The notes under the pieces: model-generated | What the model was told of the DNA's origin: nothing | The model's input: the letters and a program-made list of their open reading frames with translations, nothing else | Database searches by the model: none | DNA from: Cannabis sativa | Taxonomy: Eukaryota > Streptophyta > Magnoliopsida > Rosales > Cannabaceae | Assembly: GCF_029168945.1 (NCBI RefSeq) | Contig: NC_083609.1 | Coordinates: 25,169,501-25,233,500, forward strand | Direction: 5' to 3' | Length of the DNA stretch: 64,000 nucleotides | In this document: piece after piece, positions 1 to 11,413 of the stretch | Layout of the letters: every line of letters begins with the position of its first letter | How positions within the stretch are numbered: the first letter of the stretch is position 1 | Position numbers and translations under genes: made by a program

Positions 1-684
1 AATTCCGGTAGGGGAACCGGTCTATCGGTTGGGACAAATTTGGGAACCCTAGTTCTTTCTATTTTTGTGTTATTTAGGGTATTGCCATGTTATTTATCGA
101 TAGGGAAACTTCTAGTTTCGAGTTTAAGTCCCCGGGAAGTGATTTAGCGTGTCACTTAACAGTGTTGTGATTATTATAATTTAGGAGCCTGTAATTCGCC
201 GAGCAGATTGTTCCACTCAGGTTGACCAGCACACCTGAATTCGGAATCGAGGTAAGATTAGTATAATGTCATGCATATGCTTACACATGTTTAGCGTAAA
301 TGCTAGTTGCCATCAGATTAACATATTAGATATATGTTAGGCAAATTTTATATAGCCGTCAGATTAGCATATCAGGGCAACAGTGAGGTGTACATAGAGT
401 TGCACGGAGATGCCAACAGATATATGCTAGGCTATCAGATAGTATAAATTAACTGCTACCACATCGGTACGACTAGAGTATCGAGTATAGGCTGGATTCG
501 CGATTAATCATACTTTATCATGGACGTTCCTAATTCAGTTAGGGTTATGGTCACGTGTATGGGCAATTGATTATAACCCGGGATTTAGTATGTTTATTAT
601 ATTATACTTTTCTTACTGAGTCTGTCGACTCACAGTGCTATGTTTATGTGTAGGTAAGGGCAAGGCCAAAGCTGAGGAACCGTG

Positions 685-2574
685 TGTTGGAAATTATTTT
701 ACCAGGATCTTAGATCTACTCACAAGTATGTTTATTAACACCCTAAATATGAACTTTCTAAAACGATAAATTAAACACATATAAAGTTAAAGAAACCTTA
801 CATTGGGTGCAGCGGAATAATATGACTCCTTCCGTTCAGATATCTAGCCCTTGATTCCTTTCGTAGCAGCATTATCAATATCCGAACTCCGGATCTCTTT
901 CTCTGAATCTTTGATGCTGAATCTCCTTTGCAGATGATCTTTCTTCACGATCTTCCTCACTATGATTGAGGTATCACTTGATGTGTGTGGGCACTACTCA
1001 TACACTAAGGATTTCGAAATTATCAAGGAAGAAGAGAGAGAGTGGTCAGCTAAAGATAGGGAGAGAGAAGGCTCAGTTTTTCTGAATAGAAAAAGTCAGA
1101 AGAAAAGTGTGTTATTTTTCTGAAGCCTTCACTATCTATTTATAGCATTCCACTAGGGTTAGATTTGAATTATATGGCATTAAAATAATGAAAAAATCAG
1201 TTTAAATTTCCTACAAAAGTGGCTGGCCCTATACTAGTGGATTTGGGCCTCACTTTTTGCAATTTTGCGCTTTATCTTTCTCGCATCTGATTTTCTCAAA
1301 AACGCCAATTTTCTAATTCAACCATTTAAATGCCAATTCTAACTATTTAATAACTATAAATAATTATTAAATAATATTGTCATTTATCATATTTATTAAT
1401 TGAACCATACAAAGTATCATAATTAACAAATATGCCCCTATAAACTCTTTCTTTACAATTTCGCCCTTACTTAGTGAAAATTTCACAAATAGACATAGTC
1501 TAACTTGTGAATTATAATTGATTAATCAAAACCAATTACATGAGTCTTACAAGCAATATTATCTCAACTAAGTGGGGGACCATGGGTCTATATAACCGAG
1601 CTTCCAATAAGTAGATCAAGAATTTAGCACTAAAATTCACTAACTTATTAATTCTTCGTTGAATCCACGCATAGAACTTAGAATTGCACTCTCGCTATAT
1701 AGTAATGCTCTATATGTTCCACCATATGTACACATCATTAGGCTATCCATTGTTATAATCCTAATGTGATCAATGATCCTCTATATGAATGATCTACACT
1801 GTAAAGGGATTAAATTACCGTTACACCCTACAATGTATTTATTCCTTAAAACACTTGACCCCGTATAAATGATATTTCACCTAATGTGAAATGAGTACTC
1901 CACCATTTATGTTCGTTTGGTCAAGCTCGAAGGAGATCATCCTTTGCTTACTATTCGCCGTAGAAGCTATAGATTCCATGTTTATGATAGCGCTCCCACT
2001 CAATTGCACTACCGTGTTCCCAAAATGTACGTATCACCCTGACCTAAAAGTAGGCTTAACTAACAAATCAAAGAACACGAATAGCCTTTTCAAGACGAGC
2101 CTAATCATATCAGATTAAGATCATTCGATCTAAAGATCAACTAGGCGATATTGACTTGAATAGATATTACGTAAGTTTAATAAATCTAAGTCAAAGTTCA
2201 ATATCGGTCCCTTCCGATGCATACTCCATGCATCCAACCTGAGCTTTACTTTAACCAATGTCCTGGAAAGAACATAGTATTTCTCCAAATACAAGTAAAC
2301 TCTTGTTGTAGATTATCATATCAGTAAAACCCTGTGTCTGATAAATCTAGGAAACTTTATTCACATAGTCATGTTTACTTTCCGATGTGTTGACGACACA
2401 ATAAACAAAGATCAAGTATGTGAAAAGGGTTTCGTATGAATTTATACATTATGTACATATAATCATGAAATAAATCATGTGAACCATGCAACATTAAATG
2501 TTATTTCTGATCTATATTAATAAGTAAATCTGATTATATTGAAATGAGTTTTATTTAGGGCATAAAACCCAACA
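685..2574 (-). repeat. 3' LTR of element 1
   Basis: 1890 bp, bounded by TGTTGG and CCCAACA on the + strand. It differs from the 8850-10743 copy mainly by scattered 1-4 base indels plus a few substitutions. A TATA-like box, CTATAAATAG on the minus strand, lies at 1136-1145. Confidence 0.93.
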
Positions 2575-2588
2575 AACTCCCACTTGCA
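2575..2588 (-). other. polypurine tract of element 1
   Basis: On the minus strand GCAAGTGGGAGTT directly precedes the 3' LTR. The same tract precedes the 3' LTR of element 2, where it sits at 34931-34943. Confidence 0.75.
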
Positions 2589-2589
2589 C

Positions 2590-4530
2590 TAATATAAAAC
2601 AAAAAGTGCGTTTCAAATAATCTCAACACCTTGATATACAAATCAAGTGTAGTAGTAGTAAACTCCTCGTAATAGGATCTGAAAGGTTGAATTAACCACA
2701 ACCTTTTCTCCACCATTACTCTTCCTTTAATCACAAAATCATTGATAATGTGAAATTCCTCTCTATATGTCTACGCTCTTGGGATACTGGATTCTATACC
2801 TTTGGCAACTACTTTTGGTTAACTGTGAAATTAACACTAGTAGTTTAAGGCAATTTGGAATGGTGACAAAGATGTAGAACTTTCCTTAGACCGAATAAGT
2901 AACTTTCCCGCAAACTTTAACATTCCGCCCTCTCTGGTAGACTTAGAGAATTCAGATAGGTTTTTACACTTCTCCAAAATCACTATTCCACCTCCAGAGT
3001 AACCACCATCTTATCAGAAAGATTTACTAGCACATAGGCAAATTTCGAAATCTGATATGGTGTAGTCTAAGAGTTTTAAACACACCCTTATAGACTAACA
3101 TATAGTTCCTCTTCTTTATCTTAAGATTTACTTGATTGTCTTCCAATGTTCTTCTCCCCGGATTAACTCGATACCTACTCATTACTCCCACTCAACAGCA
3201 GATGTCTGGTCTAAGGCATACAAAAGCATATCTAAGACCTCTCACTGTTGATATAAGAAATTCTTTCTTGGCTTTATCTTTTCTGGAATAGTTAAGACTT
3301 TTCCTTAGATAAATAAAATCTATACCTAAGAAGTTGTGAAGCTTCTATAGATTGCCATTAGAAAGAAAATGCTTCAGCATTTTACTAAAGTAAGTTGCTT
3401 GCATTAGAGTAAGTAATTACCAGGTATACCACAAGCCATAGGTTTAGATAAACTCAAACCTGTAATACTAGGAACAGGAAGTTTTGTTAAGTCCATTGAA
3501 TAGACTTATAAACGAAAATTTCCTTTTATGTCCTTGTAATAGAAAACTTTAGGTTATTCCATGTGAATGGATTAAACCATAGTTCTATAGGCTTTCTTCT
3601 TAGTTTCTTATCTTGACAATCCATTACTTGTTTAAACTCACAATGGATTTTAATCACTAGTGTCTCCCGAGTCATAAGAAGGTGAGTTCCTAGAAACTCT
3701 CCCACTACGACAAGGTACCGCGAATTATGTCGAAGAAAACTAAATGGTATTAACCTCTTCGGTTGTGACAAGACAATGAGGTTTGTGGGATCATCATATG
3801 TCATATAAGATGATAGAACACTTTTGGAATCAAGAATTAAGTATCTCCTTTATTTGCTACTTGTTTTTCCGGACTTAGTCATTTTCTTAGAAAAGTAGTA
3901 TTTGTTTGAACAAACACTTTCTTATCTATTGACAATGGGATGGTCCACCCCTAATCACTTAGAATAGCTAAGAAACCATGGTTAACAGTTCTAGCTTTTC
4001 TTAAGATTTTGATTAGGTCATCCATGAATCTAGTAATGATTTACATTAAGTACCCAACCATTACGTCATTCTGAAATTGTATTACCATAGAAGGATTTAG
4101 GCAACGACTAGTAACTAATCATCAATATGCAACTCGAAATTTCTGGGGAGGTAAGTTTGGATATAATTCAAAAATCAATTTAATGATCTTTGAACTGCAT
4201 ATCTACTAACTATTTCTCCACCCCTATCAGTTCGCAAGATCTTTAACCACTTACCTTAATGGTTTTAACCATTGCTAGAAATTAATGAAATTTTTAATAT
4301 TTCAAATTTCTTTGCATAAGGTATAATCTAGAGTTATCGTTTTAAGAATACAACGAAAACTCATATCCACCCCCGAATGTACATTCATCCGCGAATGAGA
4401 TGAACTACTTTCACGTGATATAGGCATATTAACTCTGCAGATTGATCTTGTCAAATCCATTATGAACAAGATACAAATGCCATAGATAAAAAAAATGTGG
4501 TGGGTTGTCTATTGATGACATAGGTTTAGT
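2590..4530 (-). pseudogene. degraded Copia pol (integrase to RNase H) of element 1
   Basis: This stretch is the minus-strand counterpart of 33000-34930 in element 2, where integrase and RNase H motifs can still be read. The longest open piece is 92 codons (3526-3804, minus). It matches a 103-codon piece in element 2 (33641-33952), with shared strings such as YDDPT and FLRHNSRYLV. Stops and frameshifts occur throughout. The equivalent of the second integrase aspartate region (element 2: RTDRGGE) lies near 4220-4260 but is mutated. No reverse transcriptase core was recognised, so RT seems to be deleted in this family. Confidence 0.6.
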
Positions 4531-4989
4531 TACATCAAAGAGTTCTTAGAATACCGCAAGTGGATCCCGGTCACGTATACCTAACTCATATTCCATACAG
4601 TTTTAATCCATTAATAGAAGATGGATATAAACACTTGAGAAAGTGTAACTGTATTGTATTCTGGAATTAGAAATTTAAGAAAATTTCTATTTGGATTCTA
4701 AAATTAAAGTCAAAGACTTAAATTCAACCAAATTTAATGAGTAATTCTTTCTTGGACCACCACTACTAATACAAACTCTAAGTCAGATTTGCCCATACAA
4801 GTAGGAGATTTCTAAGATTGAGGATTTATATCAATTGGGGAATAGAATTTCTGGGTTATAATCATATGCGTCATTGAATTTCTTAAGAGAAAATATAATG
4901 ACATGAAATGATTCATAGACCATTCATCCAATGATATATTTGAAAGCTAATTCGAAATGAATAAGCTAAGAGGAATTAGGATAATTTCG

Positions 4990-5550
4990 TTTAAAATAAG
5001 AATCCAACGATGCTTCGATTAGCGAAAGTCAAAGTAATCTTATTTATATAATCTTCTTGTTTTATATCGTAAAAATACTAGTCTAAGGTGTCATCAATTG
5101 ATGAACAAACCTAGATGTCGCATATACAATATTTATCTTTCGAGATCTAACACTATTATGTATGTGTAATGGTGAAAATCCACTAGGGATTTATCTCATT
5201 AGATAAACAAGCCAAGTTAGACCAACAATGAAGATTCGAAATTAAACTACAACTTAATAATGTAAAATAACATGGTTCAATATAAATTCATACACAATTC
5301 GTAAATTATAAACATATAGTAAGTAGGAATGACAAGTGAAAATACTAAAACTTACAATCCTAAATAATTTCCAAGGTTTTCAAATAAACCGATATCGTTG
5401 TCCCGTTTAGGCGAGAGTCAAAGCTACCATTCATTGAATAGAGTTGTCACTCGTCTAAAATGTTAAACATTCTAGCAACCTTTTATTCGATCAAGATTGG
5501 AATTCAAGCCGTTGTCCCGTTTAGGCGAGAGTCAAGGCAATTCTATCTTA
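4990..5550 (-). repeat. conserved CTCTCGCCTAAACGG motif repeats, element 1
   Basis: Three copies of a degenerate motif occur: GTCCCGTTTAGGCGAGAGTC at about 5400 and 5514 (+ strand letters), and a weaker CTTCGATTAGCGAAAGTC near 5014. Element 2 has the same three copies in the same order at about 32075, 32190 and 32570. No open frame explains the conservation. Confidence 0.55.
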
Positions 5551-5699
5551 TGAGCTTCCACCATTGTTTCATAATTTGCAAGTCAAGTATGGTCGCCACC
5601 ATTAGGGTGATCCATACCATCCAAAACACTTACAAACTCCTTATCATGCGAGGTTAAACTGCGAAATTGCTAATGAACGTTCCTCCATTAGGGAGGATT

Positions 5700-8600
5700 A
5701 CTCACTAAAACAAACGCGTGTAAAACCCACAATGGAGATCGAATGTCTCTTGATAATAAAGCTCATTATTTAAAAGAGTTGTATTTTCTTTTATTCTCTT
5801 TATTTATTCTATTTATTTTAAATATATATTTATTTATTTAAAATTTCCAATTTAGAATGAAAAATTCTAAATATAAATTTTAATTTAATATTTATAAATT
5901 TTACTTAGATGGATATGAAAATAACATGAATTATTTCCATCTTAGTAATAATTTCCAATAAATATTTAGAAAAAAATATTTAAGTTGTTACAAAATTAAT
6001 TTAAATTAATTTACAACTCAAATTTAATTTTCTATAAATATATATTGCATTTCGAAAAATTAAAGTATATAAGAATACAATTTTCGAAAAATGCATATTA
6101 AAATAAAAAATAAATCCTGGAAAAAATTATTCTAATTTAATGTTGGCCCAAAATTAATTAATAAAATTAATTTACAACAAAAATATAATTTTCCTATTTA
6201 ATTAAATATATAAGAAAAATTACAAATATTTAAGTATGATGATGAAAATCAACTTAAATATTAATTTTCTATTTAATTAAATACACTAGAAAAATACTTC
6301 AAGCAAAAATATCACCTATCTAGATTTTCCTTTGACTAATTAATTCTATTTCTAATAATATACTTTAATTCAATTTATTTTAAATTAATCAATAAATGAA
6401 AAAATCATTGATTTAAGTTGATCCAAGAATTAATTAAAATAATTAATTTACAACTTAATCTATTTTTCAAGATAAAATTCGAAATTCTAGCATTTAAGAA
6501 ATACAATTTCGAAAATTGATTAATAAAATAAAGAAAAAATATATTTTGAAAATTATTTAAATTTAGTTGAAAAAAATAAATTTCAACTAAAAATAATTTT
6601 CTATGTCATGAAAAAGAAATATTTAAGTATGATGATAAAAATCAACTTAGATATTTAATTTTCAAATTAATTAAATGTATTAAATTCAAGAAATAAATAA
6701 TTAAGTGTAGAGAAGGCTTAATTATTAATTTCTAGTTTAATACTAGGAAAAATATACTTAAAATAAATTGTACCAAAATTAATTAAATAATTAATTTCAC
6801 AATTTATAATATTTTCCTATTTAATATTAGAAATAATAAGTAGTCTAGAAATAACTATCTAGAAAATATCTTATTTGACTAAGTATCTTTTCCACAAAAT
6901 TTGAAAAAATATCTAATTTAAGTTGTACTAGAAAAAAAATCTAGAACTTAAATATTTTCAAATTTAAATTTAATTAAATATCAAAAATTAAGTTGTAACC
7001 ACTTAATTCAAAAATATTCCATTTTAAGTTAATATTTGAAAAGATATTAACTTAAAAAAATATCTAAAGAATCTTAATAACCAATGCCTAAAATTCCTCA
7101 ACTTAATTTTGAAATTTTGAATTCAAAAGATATTCAGATTTAAGTTGGTTAGTTGAAGATAACTAAATATCAACTTAAATAGGAATATTTAATGAAAAAT
7201 TTAAATTAAGTTCCAGAAAGAATCTAGATGGTTATAATTCTATATTTAATTAAATACAAGAAAATACATATAGTTTAGCTTAGAATATAAAATTCCTTAA
7301 ACTATATTTTTCTTAAATTAATTTCAAAATAAATGAAATTAATTATGTTGCTAATCAATTTTATTAGGTTAAACTAGTTTAATTAACCTAGGCACTCATT
7401 CAAATCGTGCAAATGGGCCTTCACAATTGGGGTGGCTCAGGTGAGGGGTGCCGGGTTCGATGTCGTACCCACTTCTATGGCTCCCAACTCTCACACAAGG
7501 CCCAAAAGAGAGGAATTTAACCTTAATAAGAACAACTGTTATTAATTGAATAAGCCCAAAACTAAATGGGCCTAAATAAAATCTATCAATGACTATGACA
7601 TTTTATTTAGCAACATTAACCTATATGCATCTATAATAAAATTAAACACATAGGCTCACACAGCACACTTTGGATGGGTCCTATCATGTTGCTAGGTCAT
7701 ACACGTATGAAAGAAGATTGTAAAATTTTTGTTACAAATTATTAACTTGACCAAGGGAGCCATCAGATCATTAGATCTGGCAAAAAGTAACCATGGCTAT
7801 TTGCAATCAAGTAATAATAGGTTTTGAAAACTTACAAACAAGCTAAAACACATACTCCTCGCAATGGTTAGGATAGTTGGATGTAGGATTTATTTAATTT
7901 TAAATAAATAATTAATTTTGAAAATAATTAATTAAATAAAAAAAATAATTTTCGAAAAATTTAAAAAAATTTGAAAAAATTCGAAATTTTTTTTTTTTTT
8001 TTTTTTTTTTAATTTTAATTTAAAATTAAACCTACAATTTTTGAAAAATTAGGTTTCAACCAACCTAAATATCATTTCAAAAATTTGCTAGCTACTTTTA
8101 AATTTTAAATGTTATTTTATAAATAAAAATTAAATAAAAAATTAGAAAAGATATAAATATCTTTTTCAAATTTTAAATGTAATTTAAATAAATAAAATAA
8201 CAAAATTTAAAAAATTAGCAAAATATCTTATATCATTTAAAAATTACATGATTATAAATATCTTATTTTTAAAATTTAAAATAAGATAAGATATAATCAA
8301 ATTTTAAAATAAGATAGATTTTTTTAAGCAAAAAGATAAATACTAATACTATTCAAATTCAAATTACACTAATATCTTGAATTAATTTAAAAAAAAAATT
8401 AAATTTATTCAAAATGATAATTAGAATTGAATTAGGAATAGTAATAGTATATATACAAAACAATACAAAAAATTGGAAGTTAATTCCATGAAAAAGTATG
8501 AAAAATTGAAGAAAAAGGAAAACTCCGAAACTGTACGGGACAGTTCCGCGATCGGTGAAACTATCAAGACAACTCGATTTTGTCAAATCTTCAAAAAATC

Positions 8601-8830
8601 ATAACTAATTCAAATAAAATCCAAATTGAGTTCTGTAAAAGGCTAACTTGCTTAATTTTTTCCATACTATCCAATAAAAATAATTCCAGAGATAAAATCG
8701 CAATTATTTTTCACGAAAATTTCACAAACATCAATCAATCATCAAATAACACTCAATACAACATGATACCATCCAAAGAACATACAAACAATCGTTTTAA
8801 AGTCCAAATTTCTTGCAAGTAAATCAATTA
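5700..8830 (-). other. AT-rich non-coding leader of element 1
   Basis: About 3 kb of very AT-rich sequence between the 5' LTR and the pol relics. I see no gag motif or credible open frame. It is mirrored by 28490-31850 in element 2. A 24-base T run lies at about 7987-8010. Confidence 0.7.
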
Positions 8831-8847
8831 CCATGGCTCTGAGGCCA
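8831..8847 (-). other. primer-binding site of element 1
   Basis: Two bases inside the 5' LTR, the minus strand reads TGGCCTCAGAGCCATGG. The core resembles the plant TGGTATCAGAGC site complementary to initiator tRNA-Met, with TA changed to CC. The same variant occurs in element 2, so it is a family trait rather than a private mutation. Confidence 0.75.
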
Positions 8848-8849
8848 GT

Positions 8850-10743
8850 TGTTGGAAATTATTTTACCAGGATCTTAGATCTACTCACAAGTATGTTTAT
8901 TAACACCCTAAATATGAACTTTCTAAAACGATAAATTAAACACATATAAAGTTAAAGAAACCTTACATTGGGTGCAGCGGAATAATATGACTCCTTCCGT
9001 TCAGATATCTAGCCCTTGATTCCTTTCGTAGCAGAAAGCATTATCAATATCCGAACCCGGATCTCTTTCACTGAATCTTTGATGCTGAATCTCCTTTGGG
9101 ATGATCTTTCTTCACGATCTTCCTCACTATGATTGAGGTATCACTGATGTGTGTGGGCACTACTCATACACTAAGGATTTCGAAATTATCAAGGAAGAAG
9201 AGAGAGAGTGGTCACTAAAGATAGGGCAGAGAAGGCTCGCCTTTTCGAATAGAAAAAGTCAGAAGAAAAGTGTGTTATTTTTCTGAAGCCTTCACTATCT
9301 ATTTATAGCATTCCACTAGTGGTTAGATTTGAATTATATGGCATTAAAAAAATAATGAAAAAATCAGCTTTAAATTTCCTACAAAAGTGGCTGGCCCTAT
9401 ACTAGTGGATTTGGGCCTCACTTTTTGCAATTTTGCAGCTTTATCTTTCTCGTATCCGATTTTCTCAAAATCGCCAATTTTCTAATTCAACCATTTAAAT
9501 GCCAATTCTAACTATTTAATAACTATAAATAATTATTAAATAATATTGTCATTTATCATATTTATTAATTGAACCATACAAAGTATCATAATTAACAAAT
9601 ATGCCCCTATAAACTCTTTCTTTACAATTTCGCCCTTACTTAGTGAAAATTTCACAAATAGACATAGTCTAACTTGTGAATTATAATTGATTAATCAAAA
9701 CCAATTACATGAGTCTTACAAGCAATATTATCTCAACTAGTGGGGGGACCATGGGTCTATATAACCGAGCTTCCAATAAGTAGATCAAGAATTTAGCACT
9801 AAAATTCACTAACTTATTAATTCTTCGTTGAATCCACGCATAGAACTTAGAATTGCACTCGCAGTATATAGAATGCTCTATATGTTCCACCATATAGACA
9901 CATCATTAGTTATCCATTGTTATAATCCTAATGTGATCAATGATCCTCTATATGAATGATCTACACTGTAAAGGGATTAAATTACCGTTACACCCTACAA
10001 TGTATTTATTCCTTAAAACACTTGACCCCGTATAAATGATATTTCAGCTAATGTGAAATGAGTACTCCACCATTTATGTTCGTTTGGTCAAGCTCGAAGG
10101 AGATCATCCTTTGCTTACTATTCGCGATAAAGAAGCTATAGATTCCATGTTTATGATAGCGCTCCCACTCAATTGCACTACCGTGTTCCCAAAATGTACG
10201 TATCACCCTGACCTAAAAGTAGGCTTAACTAACAAATCAAAGAACACGAATAGCCTTTCAAGATTGAGCCTAATCATATCAGGATTAAGATCATTTGATC
10301 TAGGATCAACTAGGCGATATTGACTTGAATAGATATTACGGTAAGTTTAATAAATCTAAGTCAAAGTTCAATATCGGTCCCTTCCGATGCATACTCCATG
10401 CATCCAACCTGAGCTTTACTTTAACCAATGCTCTGGAAAGAACATAGTATTTCTCCAAATACAAGTAAACTCTTGTTGTAGATTATCATATCAGTAAAAC
10501 CCTATGTCTGATAAATCTAGGAAACTTTATTCACATAGTCATGTTTACTTTCCAATGTGTTGACGACACAATAAACAGGATCAAGTATGTGAAAAGGGTT
10601 TCAGATGAATTTATACATTATGTACATATAATCATGAAATAAATCATGTGAACCATGCAACATTAAATGTTATTTCTGATCTATATTAATAAGTAAATCT
10701 GATTATATTGAAATGAGTTTTATTTAGGGCATAAAACCCAACA
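8850..10743 (-). repeat. 5' LTR of element 1
   Basis: 1894 bp direct repeat of 685-2574 with the same termini. On the minus strand it holds the box CTATAAATAG (9299-9308), the probable core promoter of the element. Confidence 0.93.
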
Positions 10744-11045
10744 CCGTGAGGACGAGCAGATGAAGATTGTACATGTCGGGGCAGTTAGGCCTGGAGCGTA
10801 CGATCCTCGGGACAACAGTGCTTTTGTAGTTAGTCGATAGGCGACAAATATTTTGTATTGAATAGCAAACTTTTGTAAAGTATTTTGTTAACGGGATCCC
10901 GAAATATTTTGTATGTAATATTATAAGTTTTAATTAAATAGAAAAATTTTAATTAATCACGATTTTCATTAACTTCGTTGATGCAACGAGCTGCACAGTA
11001 CGTTTAAAATCACGTCAACACGTCTATTCTAGTTAGGGTGTTACA

Positions 11046-11413
11046 ATAATTTTACTAAGTAATTATTATTAATTAAAAAAAAATACACAATTTATGTTTT
11101 ATATACAATTTAGAAGCGCAAGATGTTTACTAGGTACTATATTAGTGTATATGTTGGAGATGTAGATGCTGTTAATAATGTACGCATAATGTTTTTAGAA
11201 GAAAATAAATAAATAACACCCCTTATTTATTATTATTTATTAAACGTTCCATTTTTATTTTGCTAGATAGTCCTCAGGGCTACAAAAGGCAACAGCATAA
11301 GATGCAACGGCCCATTTTTCAAAATTTGAATTGCCGCTTTACTTTTCAGATCCCAAATTCGATTGTCTCCATTTCATTTCCGCTTTCCTCTTTTTCTTAC
11401 AAACCAAACTCAG
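11046..11413 (+). promoter_or_regulatory. upstream region and 5' UTR of the Vid27-like gene
   Basis: About 370 bp between the end of the gypsy-type LTR and the chosen start codon. The first 200 bp are AT-rich. Just upstream of the gene the sequence turns pyrimidine-rich (CTTTCCTCTTTTTC near 11384), as plant leaders often are. I could not place a TATA box with confidence. The LTR may supply part of the promoter; this is inference. Confidence 0.35.

Larger units (their letters stand above)
685..10743 (-). mobile_element. Copia-type LTR retrotransposon, element 1
   Basis: Two direct repeats of about 1.89 kb (685-2574 and 8850-10743) flank a 6.3 kb interior, with a perfect 5-bp target duplication CCGTG at 680-684 and 10744-10748. 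Read on the minus strand, the LTR starts TGTTGGGTTTTATG and ends TTTCCAACA, so 8850-10743 is the 5' LTR. A primer-binding site lies beside it and a polypurine tract beside 2574. The interior has only degraded pol pieces (about 2600-4500) and a long AT-rich non-coding stretch (about 5700-8700). No intact gag or pol is present, so it is non-autonomous or dead. Same family as element 2. Confidence 0.93.
1..11045 (+). repeat. Ty3/gypsy-type LTR, 3' part, split by element 1
   Basis: The outer segments 1-684 and 10749-11045 read as one sequence once element 1 and one copy of its CCGTG duplication are removed. The joined sequence ends at 11045 in GGGTGTTACA, the usual 3' end of plant gypsy LTRs, so the sense strand is +. 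The 5' end lies outside the window, so I cannot tell a solo LTR from the LTR of a full element. No coding remnant was seen in it. The gypsy class is inferred from the terminus and general look only. The LTR ends about 370 bp upstream of the Vid27-like start codon. Confidence 0.55.

Noticed and set aside
1891..2118. 75-codon frame in the element 1 LTR (repeated at 10084-10323)
   Set aside because: It occurs in both LTRs only because the LTR is repeated; no start context or motif.
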